Shown in pieces: positions 1-5,374 of a stretch of DNA of 6,010 bases. The stretch is from Thermoplasmata archaeon. GTDB taxonomy: Archaea; Thermoplasmatota; Thermoplasmata; Lutacidiplasmatales; UBA184. The position numbers were made by a program, and so were the translations under genes. The notes beneath the pieces are model-generated. The model worked only from the letters and a program-made list of their open reading frames with translations, had not been told where the DNA came from and ran no database searches. The stretch is taken from NCBI GenBank assembly GCA_021792485.1, contig JAJYUO010000078.1, forward strand, positions 1 through 6,010, read 5' to 3'. Every line of letters starts with the position of its first letter. The stretch's first letter is position 1.

Positions 1-1
1 A

Positions 2-229
2 CCGGACGGGACTGTTGCGATCAATCCGTCCGGAGGGCTCTTGGCCCGGGGCCACCCGGTCGGCGCCTCCGGGCTCGTGGAGATCGCGGAGGTGGCCCGC
101 CAGATCCGAAGGGAAGCGGGGGCGCATCAGGTCGGCCGCCCCGTGCGGATCGGGATTGCCCAGTCGATCGGAGGGCTCGCCTCCCATAACTTCGTCACGA
201 TTCTCGGGGCGGGGGATGGGGTGGCATGA
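2..229 (+). CDS. Thiolase (acetyl-CoA acetyltransferase family), C-terminal 75 residues
   Basis: Partial gene entering from the left edge; it ends at the TGA at 227-229. Thiolases cleave 3-ketoacyl-CoA with CoA to give acetyl-CoA, or run in reverse to condense two acyl-CoAs. The visible part holds the C-terminal thiolase signature: NPSGGLLARGHPVGASG with the catalytic His (residue 18 of the fragment), then a QSIGG turn and a final hydrophobic strand (FVTILG). In the last loop a Ser sits in QSIGG where classical bacterial thiolases have the CxG second cysteine; this resembles the archaeal/SCP-x branch of the family. The nucleophilic Cys would lie upstream, outside the window. The stop overlaps the ATG of the next gene (ATGA), so the two are almost certainly co-translated. 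Whether it acts in fatty-acid oxidation or as the acetoacetyl-CoA thiolase of the mevalonate route cannot be told from this piece. Confidence 0.93.
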   Translation, partial: PDGTVAINPSGGLLARGHPVGASGLVEIAEVARQIRREAGAHQVGRPVRIGIAQSIGGLASHNFVTILGAGDGVA

Positions 230-549
230 GCGCCCCTCCTTCGCTCATGCTGCACCGGTGCGGGGGATGCGGACTGCTCTATCTTCCGACGTCCGGTCCG
301 TGCCCGCGGTGCGCGTCGCACCGCGAGATCCCGGTGGAGGTACCCGCCACCGGGACCGTCGTCGCCTCGACGGAGGTCGCGAGCCCTGCCGAGGGATGGC
401 CCGCGCCACACCGCCTCGCCCTCCTGGAGGTCGAGGAATCCGTCCGGATCCTCGCGATCGTCGAGGGACCCCTTCCCGTCACGGGGGCAAAGGTCGAGGT
501 GCGCCGGGAGGGCGATGCGTACCGCGCGCGCGTGGCCTCCCCTCCGTGA
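226..549 (+). CDS. DUF35 zinc-ribbon/OB-fold protein, thiolase partner
   Basis: A 107-residue protein with two parts: an N-terminal rubredoxin-like zinc ribbon with four cysteines (C12, C15, C26, C29; pattern CGGC ... CPRC), then a beta-rich OB-fold from about residue 33 to the end (EVPATGTVVASTEV ... LLEVEESVRILAIVEG). This is the usual architecture and size of DUF35 proteins. In archaea they sit next to thiolases and, in the known acetoacetyl-CoA thiolase/HMG-CoA synthase complex, act as a scaffold with a shared CoA-binding site. The ATG overlaps the thiolase stop (ATGA), which fits a stoichiometric partner of that enzyme. No HMG-CoA synthase is visible in the window; it could lie to the left, or this pair could belong to acyl-CoA oxidation. 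The stop at 547-549 lies only 7 bases from the 3' end of the convergent tRNA gene. Confidence 0.88.
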   Translation: MSAPPSLMLHRCGGCGLLYLPTSGPCPRCASHREIPVEVPATGTVVASTEVASPAEGWPAPHRLALLEVEESVRILAIVEGPLPVTGAKVEVRREGDAYRARVASPP

Positions 550-556
550 GAGACGA

Positions 557-671
557 CGCGGGGAGGGGGAGTTTCCGGGAGCCGGAGGGTGCCGGCTCCC
601 CTTTGAACCCCCGAGGTGAAATCACCACTGGATTAGCAATCCAGCGCCTTACCGGGCTGGGCCATCCCCGC
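557..671 (-). tRNA. trnS: tRNA-Ser(GCU) with a T-loop intron
   Basis: Read on the minus strand from 671. The acceptor strand GCGGGGA (671-665) pairs perfectly over 7 bp with TCCCCGC (564-558). The D-arm has stem GCC/GGC (662-660 with 648-646) and a loop containing GG at 653-652. The anticodon arm is CTGGA-TTGCTAA-TCCAG (644-628) with anticodon GCT at 637-635. A long class II variable arm of 15 nt (627-613) can form a GGTG/CACC stem, as expected for serine. The T-stem 5' strand GGGGG is at 612-608 and TTCAAA at 607-602. The sequence then departs from a tRNA for 31 nt and resumes with T and CCCCC (570-565). Joined, the T-loop is TTCAAAT. The discriminator base is G (557), as usual for tRNA-Ser, and no CCA is encoded. 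The mature length would be 84 nt. This tRNA reads AGC/AGU codons. Confidence 0.93.
571..601 (-). other. 31-nt tRNA intron at position 59/60 with bulge-helix-bulge motif
   Basis: Intron of the tRNA-Ser gene. On the minus strand, 600-592 pairs perfectly over 9 bp with 585-577 around a 6-nt loop (591-586), forming the inner helix. Exon bases 607-604 (TTCA) face intron bases 576-573 (GGAA), giving three Watson-Crick pairs plus one A-G mismatch as the 4-bp central helix. The outer helix is the T-stem (612-608 with 569-565). This leaves exactly 3-nt bulges, 603-601 and 572-570, and cutting after the second base of each yields the deduced junctions 602/601 and 571/570. That matches the rule for archaeal tRNA splicing endonuclease. 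Splicing itself is inferred, not shown. Confidence 0.85.
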
Positions 672-694
672 TCGGCGTGGGGAGGTCGTCCCCT

Positions 695-702
695 CCTTAA
701 GC
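695..702 (-). promoter_or_regulatory. Box A (TATA-like) element of the tRNA-Ser gene
   Basis: The minus strand reads GCTTAAGG here in an otherwise GC-rich stretch. The TTAA core is centred about 27 nt upstream of the tRNA 5' end at 671, the usual archaeal TATA-to-start distance, so transcription would begin at or just before the mature 5' end. The core is palindromic, so position is the main evidence for strand. Confidence 0.5.
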
Positions 703-764
703 ATTGGCGAGGGCCCGGTATGCGCGGCGGAAGAGCCACGGGGCCCGGCGTCGCCGGAGTCCCC

Positions 765-774
765 GTTATGTATT
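765..774 (+). promoter_or_regulatory. Probable TATA box of the hydroxyacyl-CoA dehydrogenase gene
   Basis: GTTATGTATT is the only AT-rich patch in the GC-rich leader. It is centred about 33 nt upstream of the ATG at 803. An archaeal start point some 25 nt downstream would give a very short leader that just includes the Shine-Dalgarno at 794-798. This spacing, and the antisense tRNA gene between this gene and the thiolase pair, suggest a promoter of its own. Confidence 0.4.
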
Positions 775-793
775 CCGGTCCCGGTCGGCGGCC

Positions 794-798
794 GGAGG
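794..798 (+). promoter_or_regulatory. Shine-Dalgarno deciding the start at 803
   Basis: GGAGG followed by 4 bases and then ATG at 803. It supports this start over the in-frame TTG at 704, which would add a 33-residue Arg-rich N-terminus ahead of the Rossmann fold. Confidence 0.6.
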
Positions 799-802
799 AT
801 CG

Positions 803-1768
803 ATGCGGGTCGCGAAGGCAGGGGTCGTTGGCGCGGGGACGATGGGAGCCGCGATTGCGGAAGTGCTCGCGTACAACGGGATCGACGTGGTCCTGAAGGA
901 CGTCGATGCCAAGCTGGTCGACCAGGGGCTCCGCCGCGTCCGATCGATCCTGGACGAACTCGTCGCCTTCCACGAGGGACGCGCCGACAAGGAGCTCGAC
1001 CGCATCGCGGAACTCGGCATCGACCTCTCGCCGGCCCAGATCGACGCCGTCCGCAGGAAGCTCGCCCCGAAGTTCCCGCGGGCGCGCGCCGACCAGACGT
1101 TCGCCCGAGTCCACGGAACCACGGAATTCGCGCCGTTTGGCGACGTGGACTTCGTCGTGGAGGCCGTCTTCGAGCGACCGGAGGTGAAGCGTCCGGTGCT
1201 CGAGGAGCTCGACCGCGTCCTTCCCGAGTTCGCGGTCATCGGATCGAACACCTCTTCCCTGTCGATCACCAAGTTGGCCCGAGGGCTCGCGCACGTTCGT
1301 CAGACCCTCGTGACCCACTTCTTCAACCCGCCGTACACCCTTCCGCTCGTCGAGGTCGCGGGGGGCGTCGAGACCCGCGACGAGGTCGTGGGGGAGACGA
1401 TCGACTTTCTCCAAGGGCTCCGGAATCACCGGTACCCGCTCGTGCCGATCCGGGTGAAGGAATCGCCGGCGTTCGTCGTCAACCGGTTGCTCATGCCCGT
1501 GCTCAACGAGGCGTGCTTCGCTCTCCAGGAAGGGTTGGCCACCTCGCGGGACATCGACCAGGCGATGAAGGCCGGGGCCGGGATGCCGATGGGTCCGTTC
1601 GAGCTCGGCGACATGATCGGGCTCGACGTCGCTCTCGAGGTCGCCGAGACCCTCCACCGAGACACCGGAGATCCGAAGTATCGGCCGTCGACGCTGCTCC
1701 GTCGCCTGGTGGAGGCAGGTCACCTGGGCCGTAAGACCGGTCAGGGATTCTACGACTATACCGCGTAG
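803..1768 (+). CDS. 3-hydroxyacyl-CoA dehydrogenase (stand-alone, NAD-dependent)
   Basis: A 321-residue enzyme that oxidises L-3-hydroxyacyl-CoA to 3-ketoacyl-CoA with NAD+, the step before thiolase in beta-oxidation. The N-terminal Rossmann fold has the dinucleotide motif GAGTMG (10-15) and an acidic residue, D33, at the end of strand 2, favouring NAD over NADP. Active-site landmarks are all present: SNTSSL (148-153), the catalytic His in HFFNP (H172), its partner Glu in PLVE (E184), and the Asn in VVNRL (N227). The C-terminal helical dimerisation domain runs from about 216 and ends with the family signature GRKTGQGFYDY (309-319). It is about 30-40 residues longer than typical single-domain members, mainly through an extended helical segment around residues 45-100. 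There is no fused enoyl-CoA hydratase domain. Paralogues of this fold (hbd/paaH types) differ in chain length, so the substrate is unresolved. The SCP2-like gene follows after 44 nt and is probably co-transcribed. Confidence 0.94.
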   Translation: MRVAKAGVVGAGTMGAAIAEVLAYNGIDVVLKDVDAKLVDQGLRRVRSILDELVAFHEGRADKELDRIAELGIDLSPAQIDAVRRKLAPKFPRARADQTFARVHGTTEFAPFGDVDFVVEAVFERPEVKRPVLEELDRVLPEFAVIGSNTSSLSITKLARGLAHVRQTLVTHFFNPPYTLPLVEVAGGVETRDEVVGETIDFLQGLRNHRYPLVPIRVKESPAFVVNRLLMPVLNEACFALQEGLATSRDIDQAMKAGAGMPMGPFELGDMIGLDVALEVAETLHRDTGDPKYRPSTLLRRLVEAGHLGRKTGQGFYDYTA

Positions 1769-1812
1769 GACCGCGGCGGGGCCTAGGGCGTAATCCGTAA
1801 AGGACGGCCCGG

Positions 1813-2223
1813 ATGCCCTCCCTCATGAAGTTCCCGTCGGCCGAGTGGGCCGCCGCGCTGTACGCCGCGCTGAACGCGAACGCCGAATACGCCGAAGCGG
1901 CCCGTCAGTGGGAGGGGGATATCCTGCTCCGAGTGACGGCGGCGTCCGCGGGTGGCGTGGCACCCGGGGTCCATCTCGAGCTCGAGCACGGTGCATGCCG
2001 CGGAGCGACCTTCGAACCCGACTCCTCTGCGGTGTCCAGCGAGTTCGTGTTCGAAGGCTCGGCCGAGAACTGGGGAAAGCTGATCCGGCGCGAGGTCGAC
2101 CCCGTGGGAGCGATCATGAACGGCACGATCCGAGTGAAGGGCAACCTCGCGAAGCTGATGCGCTTCACGCGGGCGGCAAAGATCCTCGTGGAGACGGCCG
2201 GCGCGATTCCCGTCGATCCCTAA
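1813..2223 (+). CDS. SCP2 sterol-transfer-family (lipid/acyl-CoA carrier) protein
   Basis: A 136-residue protein that resembles a single SCP2 domain: an N-terminal helix (SAEWAAALYAALNANAEYAEAA), a strand block (EGDILLRV, then VHLELEHG), a central FVFEGSAENWGKLI segment, and the typical ending MNGTIRVKGNLAKLMRFTRAAKILVE, in which the G-x-I/V-x-G-x-L-x-K-LM pattern is characteristic. SCP2 domains form a hydrophobic tunnel that binds fatty acids, acyl-CoAs or other lipids and often accompany beta-oxidation enzymes. No signal peptide or membrane segment is seen, so it should be cytosolic. The ATG at 1813 is preceded by a weak AGGA (1801-1804); ATG 1825 is an alternative start. Its position behind the hydroxyacyl-CoA dehydrogenase suggests it presents or buffers acyl-CoAs, but the ligand is inferred. 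Its stop is 4 bases from the stop of the convergent hydrolase gene, with no room for a separate terminator. Confidence 0.82.
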   Translation: MPSLMKFPSAEWAAALYAALNANAEYAEAARQWEGDILLRVTAASAGGVAPGVHLELEHGACRGATFEPDSSAVSSEFVFEGSAENWGKLIRREVDPVGAIMNGTIRVKGNLAKLMRFTRAAKILVETAGAIPVDP

Positions 2224-2227
2224 CCGA

Positions 2228-3247
2228 TCAGTGCGCCGACGCGGCCGAGGCCGGAGTCGGGTTGGCCCGGGCCGAGGCCGCGAGGGGGGGCGTCGGCGGT
2301 ACGCTGCGGAGCGGCGGGGCGGGTGGCCGCGGGGGAGGCGGCATCAGGATGCGCTTGAGGAACGCCACGATCCGGGTCCATGCCGCTTCCGCGGTCGGAA
2401 GATCGTAGGTCGGCAGGTCCCGGGCGAGGAAGTCGCGACGAGCGTCGGGGAACCCGGCGATCTCCGGAGGGACCTTGAACCCTGCGCGAACCGAGTCGAA
2501 CTGGGCGAGGGCCCTCTGCGAGATCGGGTCGGCCCGGGCGTCCACGAACAGGATGGGCGACGTCACGAGCATCGCGAGGCCGGGCGGTTGGGTGGGGGCC
2601 GGATAGGCGAGGACCGCCGCTCCGAGCTGGACGTCTTGGGCTGCGACGGCAAGGGCCAGGCTCGCACCGTACGACGTTCCGAATACGGCCGACTTGGTCG
2701 GATCGACCATGTCGCGCGTGCGAAGGTAGTCGAGCGCGTCCTGGTGCAGGCGCACAAGACGCGCGACCGGCCTGGACGCGATGTCGACGCCTCCCCGGAA
2801 GCGCGCGGTCATCCGGGTGGCGAAATGTTCCCTCATGCCGACCTTCGCGGTCTTCCCGATGTCCGGGATCAGGACCTCGAACCCCTCCTTGGCGAACCGG
2901 ATCGCCGCGTCCAATAGGGTCGTGGTAATCCCGTAGACGTCGGGAACGACGAGGACGATCGGGTGGCGCGCGACCTTCGTCGGGATGAGTCGTACCGCGG
3001 GAGCGAGGCGGTCGGGCGTCTCGTCCGTTTCAAACCAGACCCGCTCACTCCGGTACAGGGGAAGCGGAGCGCCCGGGGTCTTGTCGCCGTGGATCCAGGT
3101 CTTGTTGAGGAAGTCGATCACACAGAGCTTGTAGCGCTCCTTGGCGAGGATGATCACCGCCTGGCGCGTGCCGCAGATATCGCAGACCCCGACGACCCCG
3201 CTCCCGAATTCGGGGGGCAGGTCCATCATCCTGTCGTCGTCGCGCAT
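2228..3247 (-). CDS. Dienelactone-hydrolase-like alpha/beta hydrolase with N-terminal Cys motif
   Basis: A 339-residue protein. Residues 1-55 hold CDIC (C22, C25) and a third Cys (C42, in KLCVIDF), which look like a small metal-binding knuckle. Residues about 85-300 form an alpha/beta hydrolase of the dienelactone hydrolase type: IVLVVPDVYGI (97-107, the strand and oxyanion-hole turn), EGFEVLIPDIG (121-131), the nucleophile elbow GTSYGAS (190-196) with S192 where dienelactone hydrolase has Cys, and FVDARADP (234-241) carrying the acid. The expected His loop reads FPDARRDF (267-274) and has no His; after H168 the only His is the last residue, so the triad looks incomplete. Residues 303-339 are a low-complexity Pro/Ala tail, probably disordered. 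The ATG at 3247 is chosen because AGAGGGA lies 7 nt upstream. It is the last gene of the ligase-PIN-hydrolase run. The substrate is unknown. Confidence 0.8.
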   Translation of the reverse strand: MRDDDRMMDLPPEFGSGVVGVCDICGTRQAVIILAKERYKLCVIDFLNKTWIHGDKTPGAPLPLYRSERVWFETDETPDRLAPAVRLIPTKVARHPIVLVVPDVYGITTTLLDAAIRFAKEGFEVLIPDIGKTAKVGMREHFATRMTARFRGGVDIASRPVARLVRLHQDALDYLRTRDMVDPTKSAVFGTSYGASLALAVAAQDVQLGAAVLAYPAPTQPPGLAMLVTSPILFVDARADPISQRALAQFDSVRAGFKVPPEIAGFPDARRDFLARDLPTYDLPTAEAAWTRIVAFLKRILMPPPPRPPAPPLRSVPPTPPLAASARANPTPASAASAH

Positions 3248-3254
3248 CCGATCG

Positions 3255-3260
3255 TCCCTC
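3255..3260 (-). promoter_or_regulatory. Shine-Dalgarno of the hydrolase gene
   Basis: The minus strand reads GAGGGA 7 nt before the ATG at 3247, directly against the TAG stop of the PIN gene (3262-3260). It selects this ATG over the two in-frame ATGs at 3229 and 3226 and implies translation in tandem with the PIN gene. Confidence 0.55.
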
Positions 3261-3691
3261 TAGGAAGGGCGTCGTACGAGTCTTGGGCGCTTGATAATGA
3301 TTCCCGGGCGTCGCGGGCCCGAATTCGCTCGGAGGCCGGCCCGCCGGGTGAGGTGGGCCCGGTCCCGGGGCATCAACAGATCGACGCCCGAAGCGCGGGC
3401 GCGCTCGGCGAGGGCGCGATCGGCGGTGACAAGGATCGCTCCGGAGCGGCGGGCGCAGGCGAGGATGGCCGGATCGCCTTCCCCCGAACACGGCACGGTC
3501 GGGTAGCGCCGGCTCAGCGTGCGCGCGACGTGCGCGTACGCCACGGCCCCGCGGGCTAGGTGGTCGAGTTCGCGCCGGACGACGGTCGGAACCGCGATCG
3601 TCGCACCGTCCGTCCAGCGGGCCACCTCCTCTTCCAGCGGAAAGCCCCGGCGCGCGACCCAAATCAGGATGTTGGCATCGAGGAGCGCGAA
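3260..3691 (-). CDS. PIN-domain nuclease (VapC/Fcf1-like), start codon unresolved
   Basis: The core shows a complete PIN fold, a Mg-dependent RNase. It begins FALLDANILIW with the first catalytic Asp (codon at 3679-3677), followed by VPTVVRRELDHLA (Glu), GEGDPAILACA (Asp) and AILVTADRALAERA (Asp). The motif style, including the ending SGVDLLMPRDR, resembles the archaeal COG1412 Fcf1/VapC9-type group more than classical VapC toxins, and no antitoxin gene is adjacent. The C-terminus is a basic Arg-rich tail of about 30 residues. The coordinates here start at the conserved core, not at a start codon: in this frame there is no ATG, GTG or TTG between the core and a GTG at 3907, which would add 72 residues of Ser/Arg-rich sequence overlapping the ligase gene by 200 bases. 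The stop is TAG at 3262-3260, and the hydrolase gene follows after 12 nt. RNA processing or degradation is the likely role; the target is unknown. Confidence 0.75.
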   Translation of the reverse strand, partial: FALLDANILIWVARRGFPLEEEVARWTDGATIAVPTVVRRELDHLARGAVAYAHVARTLSRRYPTVPCSGEGDPAILACARRSGAILVTADRALAERARASGVDLLMPRDRAHLTRRAGLRANSGPRRPGIIIKRPRLVRRPS

Positions 3692-3707
3692 CCGCTCCGA
3701 TCGGCGC

Positions 3708-5312
3708 TTACGGCCGCCGAAGGACGACGCCGAGGACTTCTCGGTCGTACTCGTTCTCTCCTCGGCGACCGCGCAATAGGTAGCGCTGCGCCTTCTGGTT
3801 CGCGGTCTTCGGTATCTCGTCGATGAACTCGATGTACTTTGGGACCATGAAGAACGGGAGGCGTTCCGCGCAGAACTCAAAGAGCTCCTTCGGCTCCGCT
3901 CGCGCACCCGGGCGCAGGGCGACGAAGGCCTTCACGTCCTCTTCCCCGAGAGGGGACGGAACGCCAACGACGACCGTTTCGAAGACGGCCGGGTGCTGGT
4001 TCATGACCGACTCGACATCGTATGGCGCCAGGTTCTCTCCCCGCCGACGGATCACGTCCTTCTTGCGGTCCACGAAGTAGTAGTAGCCCTCGGCGTCGCG
4101 CGTGACGTAATCGCCGGTATGGAACCACAGGTTCCGCCAGGCATCGACGGTTTGTTCTGCCTTGTTGAGATATCCGGAGAACATCGAGAAGGGCACGGAC
4201 GGCCGAACGACGAGCTCGCCTCGTTCGCCGTCCGGCACCGGTCGGTCCTGATCGTCGACGACCGCGGCCTCGACGAAGCCGAGCGGTTTGCCCACCGATC
4301 CGACGCGAACGGCTTCCGGAGGGTTCATCAGCGTGGTGCAGCCGCACTCGGTCATCCCGTAGAGCTCGATGATCGACACGCCGAAGCGTCGCTCGAACTC
4401 GGGCCAGATCTCCCGACCGGCTCCGGCGGTGAGCGCCGTCCGGACCGCGTGAGTCCGATCCGTCGGTCGGACCGGCTGCTTGTACAGGACGTTGATCATG
4501 GCGATCAACAGGCTCACGTGGGTCGCGCCGTAGCGTCTCGCGGATTCCCAGAAACCGGAGGCTGAGAATCGCTCGTCGAAGGCGGCGGTCAGGTCGTTCA
4601 GGAAGGCCGTGAGGCCGGTCATCTCCTGGGCGTTGCAGTGGAAGAGCGGGAGGGCCGAGAAGAGCACGCTCTCGGGAGACAATCGGCTCCGCTGTCCGAT
4701 CTCGACGGCCGTACGGAGGTACTGTTCATGGGGGATGATCGCTCCCTTGGGTGGACCCGTGGTTCCGCTCGTGTACATGATCGCGGCCGGGTCCCACGGC
4801 CGGCGGGTCGCCTTCGGGAACTCGGTTTCGGACTCGGTGAGCTCCGAGAACGGCCGGGTCCCGGGCGGAAGAGGCGCGCCGCATCGAGAGGGGTCCGCGA
4901 TCCACACGTGCGGGATGTCGAGGACGGAGCGGAGCGGCTCGAACTGGGGCCAGAGGCGGAGATCGATGACCAGCCCGCGGGGCGCCGCGTCGGCGAGCTC
5001 GTAGCGGAGGATCTCCCCCTTGAGGCCGGTGTTCAGCGGCACCATGACACTTCCGCGGTGGTTGAGGCCGAACCACGAGAGAATGAACTCGGGGGTGTTG
5101 AACAGCAGAACGGCCACGCGGTCGTTCTCCCGGATCCCGGCACGGTCGAACCCATACGCGGCCCGGGCCGCTTCCTGCGCCACCGCGCGGTAGGAGAGCG
5201 AGCCCTGGGGGAATCGGAAGGCGATCCGGTCGCGGTTCTTCTCGGCCTTCGCTTCGACGAGGCTCGCGATGTCGTGGTACTCTTCGACCCGGTCGAGCAC
5301 GAGGGCGCGCAC
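3708..5312 (-). CDS. AMP-forming acyl-CoA ligase (CaiC/FadD-like)
   Basis: A 534-residue member of the ANL superfamily that activates a carboxylic acid to acyl-CoA through an acyl-adenylate, using ATP and CoA. The core motifs are present in order: the phosphate-binding loop YTSGTTGPPKG (180-190), LFHCNAQ (223-229), the adenine-contact YGMTE (318-322), HTGD (398-401), the hinge region DRKKDVIRRRGENLAPYDVE (415-434), and the C-terminal PKTANQKAQR (501-510) with catalytic Lys 507. Length is normal. CaiC-type ligases for carnitine/crotonobetaine or medium-chain acids look closest, but the acid cannot be deduced. No signal or membrane segment is seen. It heads the minus-strand run with the PIN and hydrolase genes. 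The start given is a GTG at 5312. A second in-frame GTG at 5300 (residue 5) lies about 27 nt from the TATA-like box and may be the real, leaderless start. Confidence 0.93.
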   Translation of the reverse strand: MRALVLDRVEEYHDIASLVEAKAEKNRDRIAFRFPQGSLSYRAVAQEAARAAYGFDRAGIRENDRVAVLLFNTPEFILSWFGLNHRGSVMVPLNTGLKGEILRYELADAAPRGLVIDLRLWPQFEPLRSVLDIPHVWIADPSRCGAPLPPGTRPFSELTESETEFPKATRRPWDPAAIMYTSGTTGPPKGAIIPHEQYLRTAVEIGQRSRLSPESVLFSALPLFHCNAQEMTGLTAFLNDLTAAFDERFSASGFWESARRYGATHVSLLIAMINVLYKQPVRPTDRTHAVRTALTAGAGREIWPEFERRFGVSIIELYGMTECGCTTLMNPPEAVRVGSVGKPLGFVEAAVVDDQDRPVPDGERGELVVRPSVPFSMFSGYLNKAEQTVDAWRNLWFHTGDYVTRDAEGYYYFVDRKKDVIRRRGENLAPYDVESVMNQHPAVFETVVVGVPSPLGEEDVKAFVALRPGARAEPKELFEFCAERLPFFMVPKYIEFIDEIPKTANQKAQRYLLRGRRGENEYDREVLGVVLRRP

Positions 5313-5324
5313 CCTCGCAGGCCG

Positions 5325-5331
5325 ATTTTAG
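5325..5331 (-). promoter_or_regulatory. TATA box of the ligase-PIN-hydrolase operon
   Basis: The minus strand reads CTAAAAT, the clearest AT-rich patch in the 62-base divergent gap between the ligase and NUDIX genes. Its centre is about 27 nt upstream of the GTG at 5300, so the start point would fall on or beside that codon. This favours a leaderless transcript, since GAGG at 5316-5313 abuts the GTG at 5312 with no spacer and is 12 nt from the second GTG. Confidence 0.45.
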
Positions 5332-5374
5332 GCTATCCGCGGAAGCCCGGGACGATGCCCTCTCCCGAACCGAC

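Noticed and set aside
577..605. Hairpin followed by CTTTG as a rho-independent terminator for the DUF35 gene
   Set aside because: The T-run is too short, and archaeal termination relies on U-tracts rather than hairpins. The stem is explained better as the inner helix of the tRNA intron.
704..802. N-terminal extension of the hydroxyacyl-CoA dehydrogenase from TTG 704
   Set aside because: The 33 extra residues are Arg-rich, unlike the family, and would place the TATA-like box inside the coding region. ATG 803 has a good GGAGG.
15..896. Plus-strand reading frame of 293 codons
   Set aside because: It crosses the thiolase end, DUF35, tRNA and dehydrogenase start in another frame; the composition is Arg/Gly/Pro-rich and no motif is visible.
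479..1723. Long minus-strand reading frame of 414 codons
   Set aside because: It runs antisense through the hydroxyacyl-CoA dehydrogenase and across the tRNA gene. Its translation is Arg/Asp/Glu-rich with no recognisable domain, as expected of a shadow in GC-rich DNA.
2235..2340. GC-rich low-complexity tract that might be a noncoding repeat
   Set aside because: It encodes the Pro/Ala-rich C-terminal tail of the hydrolase in frame up to a proper stop, and no regular repeat unit is present.
2231..2917. Plus-strand reading frame of 228 codons opposite the hydrolase
   Set aside because: It lies antisense to a clear alpha/beta hydrolase; Arg/Gly-rich with no family signature.
3260..3691. PIN protein as the toxin of a VapBC toxin-antitoxin pair
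   Set aside because: No small antitoxin gene precedes or follows it; the neighbours are a ligase and a hydrolase, and the motif style is closer to the Fcf1-like archaeal group.
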